From the NCBI RefSeq assembly GCF_036417845.1, contig NC_089980.1, positions 44,700,501 to 44,764,500 on the forward strand: DNA of 64,000 nt, read 5' to 3'. This document shows positions 37,746 to 49,885 of the stretch, in pieces. Position numbers and translations under genes: made by a program. The notes below the pieces were generated by a model. That model did no database searches and was not told the origin of the DNA. It saw nothing but the letters and a program-made list of their open reading frames with translations. Numbering within the stretch: position 1 is the stretch's first letter; every line of letters begins with the position of its first letter. This stretch comes from Apteryx mantelli. Lineage: Eukaryota > Chordata > Aves > Apterygiformes > Apterygidae.

Positions 37746-38879
37746 TGTTGGAAGAATAATACCTAGATCTCTTGAGTTCCTTAGTCCACACTGTAAACCC
37801 TACACGATCTCTAGAAAGTCACCTAGAATGACACCTCCATTTGTTTTAAAATGATATAAAACCAAGATTCCCCTCGTTTTGTGCTGAAGAGCAGCTCTCT
37901 ACTCTTTGATTTGCTTTGAAAGTCTTTTGAAAAGAGGAGGAAGCCGGAGTTCTCAGTGACAGTCTGCTCAACTATCCTGCTTGGGCAAAAGTTGGATAAA
38001 TCAATTGCAGTTCAATCTGAATCCCTTCTGGGTTTCTAATGATGATGTTTCAGCTCACTTCCTTAGAAAAAAAAATGGTGATTCTCATTTCAGGTGGTTT
38101 CTCCTTTGCCTGTCTTTTGTTTTCCTTTTCTCTCCCACATTTATGTATTTTTACTTCGTTTTACTTCTCCTGTCCATCACACCATATCCTCCAGGTACTG
38201 ACTTTTCCTTTCCCAGGTCTTATGCATCCTTATCCTACTGTTTTCCATTTTCTGTCTAATTCAAGTCCAGTCTGAAGTCAATGTAACACTCTTGACTTAC
38301 TTCAGGGTATCTGGATGTTTTGCCCTTAGTTTCCTCTGAGTCTATTGACTACATCTTTTCTTTCTTTCCTCACCACTCATGTGCAAAGCTCCAGATGACA
38401 GTAGCCGTGTCTATACTCTGAAGTGCAGGAGTATTTGCTAACTTGTTTGTTCAAGTGTGTAGCCAAGCCACATTCTGATTTCATGCTGGGACAATACCTG
38501 GGCATACCTGATGCTCACTCACTCGCCACTCTAACCCATGCCTTAGTGTCCATGGGAATGAGACCAAGCTGCTTGAGTGAGAAGAGGTTCATGACACATC
38601 TCAGCCACATCTCTGCACTGGACATTCAGAGGGTGTAGGACCAGAGGCTATATCATAGTGCACATCTGTCCACAGAGTAGACCAGGTTTTACTGGCTCTA
38701 CCTGAATAATGCCGTAAAGGCTAACTTTTCCATCTATTCAAACATCCATACCATATCTTTTCACAACTTCCTCCAGATATTACATTTGAGAAGTACTCAG
38801 CTGCTCCAAGCTTGAGACCAGAGAGTTGCCAAGTCAAGCAATGAAGGAAATAAGAGAAGGCCTCCACCACCAAAAATAG

Positions 38880-38985
38880 GCACAGAGATGGAGCCCATAA
38901 TCACACAGCAGGTTGGCATTAGATTAGGTATAGAACTAGGTCTCCTGACTGTTCCTACTGCTGCCCTCACCACAGACTACATGAC
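38880..38985 (+). mobile_element. MIR-like SINE fragment
   Basis: 'aatcacacagcaggttgg', 'atagaactaggtctcctgac' and the following CT-rich end match the 3' half of a MIR SINE ('ggtcacacagc ... gaacccaggtctcctgact'). It is ancient and truncated. Confidence 0.65.
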
Positions 38986-41900
38986 ATTTCTCTCTCCTTA
39001 TTCCTTTTTCATCCTTCTCTCCATCCCCCCCAGCCACTCCTCTCCTTTTATTTTAAGAGCTGACTCTGCCATTTCCCATCTATAAGGTGACACATGAAAA
39101 CTTTCTTAGAAAACAGTCATAAAAAGAAGAAGAAAATGAAAAAGAAAGACCCAATGGAGAGCAGAAAATTACAGTGTCTGGGCCGTATTTACAATAATTA
39201 TAATTATTATAAAGCACAATAGGGTATAGAAACCCATAATTCTCCTGGTGCTTTCTGATTTTTAGATCTATGTTTAGAAAGCACATGCCAGAGAAACAGT
39301 CAGAAAAGGAATGTCATGAAGTCACTTTCCTCTCTGTGTTGTAAAAGCATTGGGGAGAATATTTGTGTCTGCAAGAACATGGGGACAGGCAGCTTCAGAA
39401 ATGAGAGGTGTGTCCATTGTTGCCTGTCTCAGAGTGACGTATCACCCGCTAACCCAAAAAATGAAGCCCTCTCCCGACACCCGCTTCACAAGCAGAGGCC
39501 TTCCTTTCTCTACACTCATCCATGTGTCACTTTCTAGGACTAGACATTTTTCCCATTTCTGACATTTTGGTGACTTTTATACAAATGTCAAACTCCCCAT
39601 CAGCAGCCTAGGTCCCCAGCCCATACTAACGCAACCTTGGAGTTGTTCACTTCCTTACAGGAACATATCGCTGTGGTATCTGGATACCTCCCGGTAGTGC
39701 CCAAGGCAGCCTGACTAATATCTACCCTATGGAACTCATTCTTTTCTCATTCCTCTCCCTCAGGTAGAATTACATGTGCAGTGGAGTGGTTTATTTTGCT
39801 CACAAGGTGCTGTAGTCATAGAAAGCAGCTTGAAGAAGTGCCTCATGTGTAAGACAGAAGATGGGAAGGCTTGCAATGGTCCTTCACTCTTGCAGGAGAT
39901 TAGACCACCGGAAAGCTCTTCTCCCTGCACAGAGGAGCTTTCCCCATTTGGCAGCAAATTCCATTGCTCATATGCAACAGGTATCTGGAGCATGGGCTTC
40001 ATTCCTAAATCCCATGCAATCTCTTCAAGGATCAGGACTGAGATCTTCAGTTCTAATTAGAGATCTTTGGGAAGGACAAAATCTTGTGTTCCCACCTAAC
40101 CCTGCATGGTCGTCCACTTTGGATCCAAACCAGTTCTACCAAGCTTCTCCCCACTCAGAATGATAATATACCTCATTTGTGCATCCTAGAAGAAAGAGAA
40201 AGGTTTCTCTGCACAGACCAATATGTCCACAGTAGTCTGTGCTGTTCGAGGTTATGTATTTAGCATCCAGTACAAGCTGGAGTTCTCTTAGATTTATGTC
40301 CCCAAATCTCACCACTCTTTCCTGCTCAGGTTCGGAGTCTGTCTGTTCTCTGTGCCCTGACTCCTGACCACAGCCATCCTGTTTTCCTAAGCGGCACATG
40401 TTCCAGCTCCTGTGATGGATGCCAACATCTCCTACAGGGTCACTTCACAGTCAGTGGCAAAAGTGGTGCTTGAAGTGCTATGGAAGTGTACACATCCCTT
40501 TGGGAGCCATTCAGTGAGCTCAGGACACCTTCTTAGGCTATTTGGCTGGAAGCAACTGCCAAGCTCTAACTCAGCTATTGTCATACCAATGGAGTTTGGG
40601 GACTTTCTAATCAGCAAGATGGAAGATGTGTTAGATGTATCTTCATGGGAAAGAGCTTTCTTTGTAAAAAACAGGCATTTAATTGACTTTATTAATACAT
40701 GGATGGATGGCAATAACAGCTGAATGCAAAACATATACCCACAAGGATTTTTGAGTGAGAAACGAGGGCCTCATATGCATCTGAGTAACAGAGCAGTGCT
40801 CAGTGACATCTGTTTCAGTAGGTAAGAAATCAACAGGGACCATCTGTGAAAGAAGAGCAAGTCTGTGTTTTTGGACAGAGAAGAGTACACCCTTCCCTCA
40901 AGCATCAGTTGTGTTTGGGGCTAGACACAGGGATCAGTTTTGTGCATAGCACATAATATATATACATACGTATATGTGTATGTATATGTGCATGTGTTCC
41001 AACCCTGCAGTACAAACAAAGCTCAGGCTCTTCACCTGCAGGATAAAAAGCCATGGTGTTATCCTTAACCGAAAGTGAGGGGGGCTACATGCCTTCCCCA
41101 GGCATACCCCCTCCTCCTTCACAGGCCCAGTGCAGCCTCAGTGCAGAAGGAGGACAGAGAAACACAGAGGCAGAGGAGGGGAGGAGAGAATTGCTGGCCT
41201 TCTTCTCAGCCCTTGTTGTTTCCTAAGGGGCAGGTGGGGATTTTTGCTTGGTGCCTTCAACGGTCATGATGAGCTCTCTCCCTCAGAGGTAGGAAGGTTG
41301 CCAAACCAAAGAGGTTTTTCCCCAAGGAGGGCTGAAAGTCACACCTGGCCAGGTGGGCTTGCTCCCATCATGAGACCAACTCTCATTCCACCTCAAATTA
41401 AAGAGCCTGAAGTGGGAAGAGACGGTGATCAGATAGATGCACATACAGGTATCTCAGATATGCACCTGCTACTCAGCCAGCGCCAGGGAGACGCCAGGAA
41501 GAGAAGGAAATGTTTTGTTTCTCTGATATTTTTAGCGTGGATAATAGAGTTCAAGCAGAACAGAGAATCCCAGAGATAATGGTTTCTGTTGCCTTGAGCT
41601 AAGCTGCTTAATTGCATGGGGCTGGCTCATCCAATGAGGGAGAAAGGTGAAACACCATGTTCCTTGCCCAGACTGACTTCCCCTCACAAACAAAGCCTGT
41701 GTGCCAAATGCCAAGTGATGTGCAACATCAGAAATAGCTGAATGGGGCAAAAAGAGTAATTAATGTAATTCTGTAGGCAATAATGTGTGAGCATGAATGC
41801 ACTGAACTGGTTTGCAGATCAGGCTGAATCTGAAGCTGAGCGTTGTGTGATACAGTGTTGTGGCAAGATCTGAGTGGGTTGTGAGCATTTGGCTTGCATG

Positions 41901-44900
41901 TGTTTGAGCAGAGGGAATCACAGGCCACTGTGTGGGGCCGGTCAGCACATGCAGGTGCATGTGCAAGGCTGAAGACAAGCCTGTTCTCATATGCTAACCC
42001 ATGGGCTGGATAGCAAACAGAGCACACCAGCAGTGTGAAGGATGCCAAAGTCTGAGGCTGCCTCACAGAGATGTTATGGCACAAAGGAGTCACTGGAAGC
42101 TTTTTCCAGGAGTCCTTCACCTCCCTAACCTTCAAAGGATGATTCCTGTTCTCTCCATCCCTCACTGCAAGGGACCTAGCTCCATAAACAGGTCCATGGT
42201 CCTCCAAGCTCACTGAAAGCAGATCTTCCTAATTTACCTCCTCTCCCATTCAGGACTCTGGGGAGCAGCAAGGAGCCCCCAAATGGTTGATAGTATCAGA
42301 AGGAAACTAAACATTTGCTAAAATGAGTGAAATAAGAGCTTTCTTCCACTCTGTGTCTCACATTCAGGGCCATTTTCTTTCACCCCTGCCCTTCCCCTCC
42401 TTTGCAAGACCTTGGTTTGCTGTTTAAAGAACTTGCAATCACCATAAGATATAAGTGTTCTGCCAGGATGTATAACTAAAGATCTCGATGTACCCCAAAT
42501 AATCCTGGGTAGCAATAAAACAGCTTAGCAAGAGGACCCCTATCCTGACCTAGTCTCTTTGTGTGTTTCCTGTCACTCAAATCCCTCAGCTCTGTGGCAA
42601 AACTAGATGATACAGGGGTAAAGTCTCAGCCAGCAGGAAATCAGGGCAAGGCTGAAGGGTCCCACTGGATCAGTGCCTGGCCCTGGGACGGGTCCATTAC
42701 TGGGCTGTACTGGCATCCTGCTGTGGAGGCAATGTGGACCACTGGCACAAGCACCACAAGAAGTGGCTTCACGTCCTACTGCTACTACTCACCTGATACA
42801 CGGTCCCAGGCTAACCATTTTGCCACTTTCTTTTTTCTTTCTCCCTCTCTATCTGTCTTGTCTAATTAGGTAAAATGCTTTCCAGGGTAGAGGCTGCCTC
42901 TCCTTCTGCCGTGACACAGAGCTTTGCCCGGTGCAGCTGGGAGCATTTCTAGACACAATTAACACTCGACTAGAGCAGGCCTGTTGGATGTGATGGTGTC
43001 AGCAGGAGCAGGCATCCCTGATGCAAACTTTTATCTTGTTTCGATTAACAGGCAGCAAAAGCTTAGACCGTCTATGATTTGGTCGGAAACCCAAATCTCT
43101 CTTCTGGAGAATTCCCAGCCAGATGAGTTTCCTTGCTTGAATGCACAAAGCAAAGCATTGCTTTTGCAGGAATTGCAGGATGCAGCTCCCCTCAGAAAGC
43201 CTTGTGGACTTTCCTCAAGCACAGAGAAGGGACCCTTTCTCAAGCTTTGGTGCTCTAAAAGTAAAGGCTTTGCCAGTTTGCTGAAGATCACTGAAAGACT
43301 CCTGGAACTCAGCCTATCACTCAGGTAGAGGCATACTGGCAGCAGGGAGAGAGTGACCCTGGCATGGTTATTACAAGGGCTTAGGGCTGCTTGCCTGCGT
43401 CACTGTGGAGATAACATCAATCTACTGAAGACGGGCTCAGAGCAGCCTAATTGCTCCTGCAGCAGAAGGAAAATGTGGGCCCCAGGAACCACTCTGGCTC
43501 TCAGCTAATTGCTGGGCAGCTGCACCGCAGGGATTGTGTATCACTGAGAACAGGCTGCTGAAGGGGGACACTGTGAGCACACAGCATGGAGATGAGCTCA
43601 CTTCAAGCACCATGAGGGGTCAATGGATGGAGTAGGTGGACGAGGAAGCTCACTTCTCTATCCCTTGCCCCTTCTTGGGGAGGTGGCTGCAGGTAAGGGT
43701 GCTACACAGAGACCGATAGTCATCATTTCAAAGAAAAGGAGCTCTTTGCTCAGCACTACAGAAGGCTAGACCTCTATTAGGGGGCTAAAGCAGAGTAGAG
43801 ACAAGGGGTGTGAAGTCTGCTAGGAGTTTAAAAAGCGGTGGTCCAGGAGACCCATAATCTCACAAGATCTCACATAGTCCTTTGCTACCAAATTATTATT
43901 ACATTGTCAGTAGAGTTGAAGACACTAGGAAGAGAATGTCATGCGGCTGGTGCAGCTACAGGCATTGCTAACCTCAGATGCAATCACCACAGAAAGCATT
44001 GCAGAATGGCAAACCTGAGGTGTGTCGGCATACCAAACCCAGACTCTCCTCAGTAAAAATCCACATGCTCAGGATGTTTCCGACATGGCTTATAAATAAC
44101 ACATTGGCCTTAAATATTCGGAAACCCACAGTTATGTCCTCTAGGATTCGGGCCAAATAAAATAACTGAACATTTTGAGAGGATATAGGTTCGAGAGCTG
44201 GATGCTAGAAGCAGTGGTGGCAACAGATGTAGTGTTCCTCATATGTCCAGTGAACATGCAAGAAGCAAAGCGTGTGTCAAGTAGTGTCCCTGCTGGGATT
44301 GAAATTGGAGTTGGTATGTGCACTTGGATTCTGGGTATCTTCCCTTCCTTTCCTGTCTGGAGTCTTTTTCTCCCCACTCAGAACAGCCCCAAAACCTGGC
44401 TTGTGATCCTCACAAGAAGTACAATGGGACCTATCTACACTGACCTAGGCCCCATGTGATCCTGTCAATTGCAAGACAGGATGCTGTGCTTTGTGAAGCT
44501 TGCTAGGCAGCAATAGCTGCAAGGGTCACCCCAGCAAGACCTTGTGCTCAATCCCAAAATGGGAGCTCAGACCCGAGGGAACCCAGAACCCACACACTCA
44601 CCAAAAGGATCCTGGAAAAGATCTATGCTCTCTCGAGCATAGATGGAAATCATTGTCATCAGGGAGGCCAAGAGCTTTGTGGGATGCACGAAAAGATCAG
44701 GTGTTTCAGTGGATAAAAAAGATCATGCAGTGCTACATGAGATAGAATAAAAATGTAAGAGATCTAAGCCCTTTTGCTGCAGGATACAAGCCAGTGCTGA
44801 CTGACAGGGATTAAGATGAAACTACACATCTGAACAGGTTATTCCATAATTACCTACAGCCACATTTCCTGCCCCTTCCCCCAGAAGTGTCTGACACTGG

Positions 44901-45839
44901 CTCTGTCCCAGACACAACTCTGAATTAGACCGCTGGGAAACTCCTCTAAAGCAGGGTCTGGGCAGGCATGGCAGGACTGGAAGGAGGCTCTGTGGAAGGC
45001 AGGCAAGGAGACAAATTGAGAAATCTCAACTGTGGTAGAACGCACTCATCCCCCTTTTGCTCTCCCCCTCATCCCTGCCTTCTCCCCTGTCATTTTTGCC
45101 AAAGAAAGATCTTGCCAAAGCAAAGCTATGATGAAAGAATAGCCTCCTCTGGGTATTTAGGTAGGCAAGGAAAAAAATTAATTTGTAGACCAGCTGTCCT
45201 GTCCAAAGAAGAGCAATCTTTCCAAAACTGAGCTAACTCCACGCAACAGTAAGAGTGAGCAGCATGATATTAAACAATAATAAATCAAAGCTGACATGAT
45301 TGTCATGTCTGGTCCCTCCCCTGTGGGGCTATCATTCTTCCGTGTATCAACAGAGAGAAGGGAAAAACAGAATCAGAATCTGAATCAGATAAATACAGTG
45401 GGCCTAGGATGGTATTTCAGGAGAAAAGACCCCCTCCTAAAGACTTACTGTGGACACAGTGAGGAAGGGAGGGATGTAGGGAGGAAAGATGGGGCAGGAT
45501 GACTATCCTGCACCCAGCCACAGCATGCAGCATGCCTCCCAGAGCCCCTGCCTTCCCACTGCAATCCCTTCTTCCCAGATGTGAGAAGGCTGCATACCTC
45601 GGTCCAAATCAGCAAGCCCAAGAGCTCAGATGGGAAGGGGAGTGCTCCCAGTGGCTCTGCACAAGAGGATGTGGTGTGTTTGACAGCAACACAGAGAGTG
45701 CCAACCCAGCAGTCCAAAGGCAAGGGCACGGCTTGAGCAGACATCCTTGAGCTAGATTCAAACTAGCAGAGTATAGGCAGCAGCAGGCAGCTGAACCTGG
45801 TCTAGGATGGGTTTGCAATCCAGAAATACCTGGAGGCAT
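38986..45839. other. Intergenic DNA, no gene seen
   Basis: Frames up to 161 codons (41728-42213, minus) lack known motifs. The block 43390-43560 is a candidate conserved non-coding element. A weak 'ctatctacactgacctaggc' near 44430 may be another repeat remnant. Confidence 0.5.
40953..40996. repeat. Imperfect (TA/TG)n microsatellite
   Basis: An alternating purine-pyrimidine stretch of TATA, TACATACG and TATGTG units. Confidence 0.85.
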
Positions 45840-45965
45840 ACTGCCACTGGTACCCAAGGTAAGTGGGAGAAAACTAGGTTAAAACCCAATCTCACTAGGG
45901 TGTGTTTACCAAGCCGCAATCGCACGTCTGGAATGCAGTGCAGACATACCCAAGGGTTGACTGGA
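45840..45965 (+). repeat. Interspersed repeat with 'gcagtgcagacataccc' end
   Basis: 'gtgtgtttaccaagccgcaa', 'tcgcacgtctggaatgcag' and 'tgcagacatacccaag' resemble a repeat ending 'tgcagtgtagacatacccaag' seen often in turtle and crocodilian DNA. It is probably a DNA transposon remnant; class not certain. Confidence 0.4.
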
Positions 45966-48839
45966 TTTATCTATCTCCTTGTAAAATACTAATGGAGATG
46001 TGACTTAGAGTTTTACTCTGAGGCCAGCCCTAGATGCCTATACCAAGCACTTCAAGGTAAACCTACTTTGTGCTCTGTCTCCAATGGGAACACAAAAACA
46101 AAGCCTTTTTCCCAGTGAGGTACCAACAAGGGACATTGTTGTCAGGGAGATGTATTGGAGACATGCTTTCTGTTCACATCTCTACTCTGCACACCCCAGG
46201 CCAGGGTACTTGTACATAGACCCACACAAACCATCTCTCTTTCCAGTTTGGTGCTTTCCTCAAGGGCATGTCCAAGAAACTAGCCAACAGGCAAGGGAAA
46301 ATTGGCAGTGGATGGTATTCAGAGAGCACAGCTTCACCCTAGAAACTCAGGGCACCTCCCAGATGCAAATTCACAGCTGTGCCACAGGTACGGTCAGCCC
46401 AGCACAGGGTTATACGGGCAACACATGGGCAGTGCAGTCCTTCCAGCTACTTCCACCTTTATAGGATGTTGCAGACATCATGGTGGATGGCTCTGAAGGA
46501 GCTGAATTCCAAGGCAGTGGAACAGAGTTGAAATATGAGCTTTGGACTACGTCACTGAGAAGCACAACTGCTTGGGGCAGAACCAGGGGCCCAGGTCTGG
46601 GCTGGCACGGCTCTGGGGCAGGAGCAAGAGACAGAGGCAGAGCTGGGGCTCTGGGACCAGGTTAGCAGGGAATTTGAAGTGGGCTAAAGTGATGGGGTAC
46701 GGAATTATCTCTGTTATTTCATTCTCCCACCTCCCTTACCTCTGGCCATTTTCCCTCCATTATAACAACTTGCTTCCAGTAATGCTGGGAGCTGTTCAGA
46801 CTAGGGACTAATTCTCCAAGAACTGTCCAGCTCCAAGAACCAGGGATACTCTTCACAGTACTTCTCCTGCTGCCTTTGTGTGATAGGAGCAGGCTCCATC
46901 ACTGCTGCACATTCCATTTGCCCCACAGTTCAGAGACTGCATTGTGGACATGGGAAAGCAGAGGGGGAAGAAATAAGGCACTTGAGTTTCTTCCTTTCAG
47001 TTTTAATGGGCTCATTGTAGGTGTGCCACTGCTAATGAGTGTTGAGTCATGCTGGCCACAGCTTTCTCTTGCACAACCTCTCCCTGCCTCCCTAGGTTGC
47101 TCTGGATCTGCCCTCTGATAGAGCTATACCTGATGACTAGGGTAAGCACCACTGCCAGCAGCAGGTTTTACACAGTATTTACTGAGCTTTACCAGGACGG
47201 GACCTGATTGTTTCACTTTGGCAGCTGTTTGCTCAGCCAGCTCACTGTTTGCTTGGCTTTTCTTGCCCCCCACCCCTCCAAAACCCTCTGCAGCTGCACT
47301 TTCTGTGCTAATGGCAGTGAAGGATGAAGCACCCCTGAAGCACAGCTCCAGCCTGTCCGGCAACCCAATGTGCACCCTGGGCATCAGCGCTGGAGTTGTG
47401 CTGCTCCCCTCTGACATCACCCACACCCCGCCCCAGCTCCCCAGCACCAGGAGCCCCACTCCCAGGCCCTGAGCATAGGAGGAGCCACCATCAGCTACGT
47501 GACCTACACTTCCAGGGCCAGACTCTGAGACTGCAGGTGAAACAGGCTCTTTCCCAGTTCCTCCAACCCTCTCCCACACAGAACCCTCACAGCACACACT
47601 AGCCCCCTTCAGCCCAGCTTTGGCATAGACTAACCCACAGCAGAGAACACACCAACTCAAAGCAGGGCTGGCCCCAGGAAGGTGGAAACAGCTGAGAGTT
47701 TCAGTACAGCAAGACCTGCTCCCACACACACTTCCTCTTCCTTTTCCTTCCCATTTCTCTTCTGGGCTGTTCACGGAGGAGCAGCACACAGTAGGCAGGA
47801 TACAGGGTCTGCGTGCAGAGGCACTGTTCCCACCAGGATTTCCTTGATAACCTCTGTGCACAAGGGAGCAAGTTACAAGCTGGTGCAATGTCCTGTACCA
47901 GGGCTGTGAGTCCAAAGACACTTTGTCAGTGTAAGCAGGCAGCGCTCCCTTGCTGATTCAGCTAAATGTAGGCACTTCATGGAGAAAAAGCTGAAGTATT
48001 TTCACTGACTCACACGAGTCCAGAGATCCTGTTAGTTCTATCCCAGGCTATGAGAGTGGGTAGAGCCTGTCTCTGAGGCTCAGCGGTATCTTGGGATTGC
48101 AACAGACAGAAGAGGAAAACCCTTTTGGGGAAGAACTTGGACCCTGTCTACTACACTGAGGAGTGGAGTGAGACCTTCTATCTTGCAACACATGCAGGCT
48201 GCAGGGCTGCATGATGCAGTGCCTTACACCAGTTTAGACTTGTCTCTGAATCTGGCCTTCAGTCTCTGAGTCGCTCCACATGCCAGGGCACTGTGTCCCG
48301 GCATTAAAAATACCAAGGCTGACAGATAGTGTTTATTAATAGCACGAGTGGTGTTTATTGCTGAGCAACAGTCAGCAGCTCGGAGGTTACTGATGTTACA
48401 AGCCAAGGTCTGAGACTGTTGCCACATTGCTTCATTCTCAGGGGGAAAAAGTCTCTCTCTTTAGAGGAAGATGCCAGGGGCTAGGAGGAGAGGTGGGCAC
48501 CCGGCTACCCCAGGAGACCTGCTGCTCTCAGGTGAGGAGTTTACAAACAGAGCATCATCACCTGAGGCACAGGGCAGCCTGCATGGGCTGCAAGGCCCTG
48601 CTGGCTCCCCAAGGGGAGCTGGGTGATATACAATGTATTTGGTGCAGATGAGTGGAGAGCAGGCATCCCAGCACCAGGCATCAGCTTTCCTCCCATCTCC
48701 TGCATTCAACTGCGCTGGAAGCACCATTCCCTCTCCATGGAGAGTCCCGGTCCTCTCAGCTCTTCCTCAGAGAAGGAATGTCCACCCAGCCTGGCCCTGG
48801 GCCTCCCAGCTCTGCCCAAGCTCTTTAAGAGGGTCTTGG
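45966..48839. other. GC-richer intergenic DNA with the longest open frame
   Basis: This contains the longest open frame in the window (47124-47921, minus, 265 codons). It is rich in Gly, Ser, Val and Cys, with no signal peptide, domain or repeat structure I recognise. Plus-strand frames of 68-84 codons overlap it. GC-rich composition with few stop codons is the likely cause. Confidence 0.4.
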
Positions 48840-48935
48840 TGTTACTATCCCTGTTTTACAGGTAAAGGAGGAAGTTGGGATATAGAGAGGTGAAATGATT
48901 TGCCCAGGGCTGTATTCAGCTGGAGTGATCTTCTG
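48840..48935 (+). mobile_element. MIR-like SINE fragment
   Basis: 'actatccctgttttacagg', 'gagaggtgaaatgatttgcc' and 'cagggctgtattcagctgg' follow the MIR central domain ('tccccattttacagatg ... gaggttaagtgacttgccc aaggtca'). Confidence 0.7.
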
Positions 48936-49774
48936 TCTGTGTTCCAGAAATCACCATGGATCTGTCAACTGCTTCTTAGTGATCCAGAAGAAGTGGCAAA
49001 TTAGGGCACTTTCCTGGGTGTTATGCAGAGATGTATGCATGTGGCATTTCTGAAGGGCTCTGAAACCTCCCTGGAAGAAGGGTAAGGATCTAGAGACTGA
49101 AAAGGCTTGAAAGCCATTGTCATACCCTAAATACAGGGCTCACACTAGGGCACTTGAATCTGGAGGCAGAGGACAAACCCAGCTCTCAGAGGACAATTCT
49201 CTCCTACTTCCTCTGCACCCTTGATCTTGCTTTCCCAGCACAGCAGATTTTGTACAATGTTTTGCACTCCTCAGATTTCTCTCCTCCAGAGCCATGGTCC
49301 CTAGCTTTTAGTGGTTTATGGGAATGACACTACAGCATTAGCATACTACAGGCAACACCCTACTTTGCTCTGTTGTTCCTGGGCTTTTTTTCCTTTCCCT
49401 GTCATCACATGCAGCATGTGGGGGTCTCCAAAAGAGTTGCCTGTGAGTTTTCTCTTTACGTATTGTTTCAGGGGAAGACAGTTGCAACTGGACAGCTACT
49501 CCATCCTGCCCACACAGACTGCTGCATGCCTAGAAATAACATTACATGACTGATGAGCGTTTGTCAGAATCAAGGTGTAACTTCCTTTTGGAGCTAGGTA
49601 GAGTAGAGCAAAGGCTCAGAGACAGGCTGCAATGTAAGCAAAAGTTGTGTTTTGCATAGCACACAAAACTTCAGCTAGCCACTTGTTGCCTGCTGTCATG
49701 CAATCTCTGAGCATCTGACAGCAGCTACCAATTAATCCATCTTTAACTCTTTGCCATTAATTCACTTACAGATC

Positions 49775-49885
49775 ATCCCCTGCGGTAGCTCGCTACTGTT
49801 GTCTCTGTTAAACAGATGAGGAAACTGAGGCACAGACAGGAGCAGTGATTGACACAGGCCTTGTGAGCAAGCTAGACAAAGGACT
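49775..49885 (+). mobile_element. MIR-like SINE fragment
   Basis: 'aaacagatgaggaaactgag' and 'gcacagacaggagcagtgat' match the MIR core almost exactly, preceded by a degraded 'tactgttgtctctgtt' segment. It lies about 0.9 kb from another MIR-like copy in the same orientation. Confidence 0.75.
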
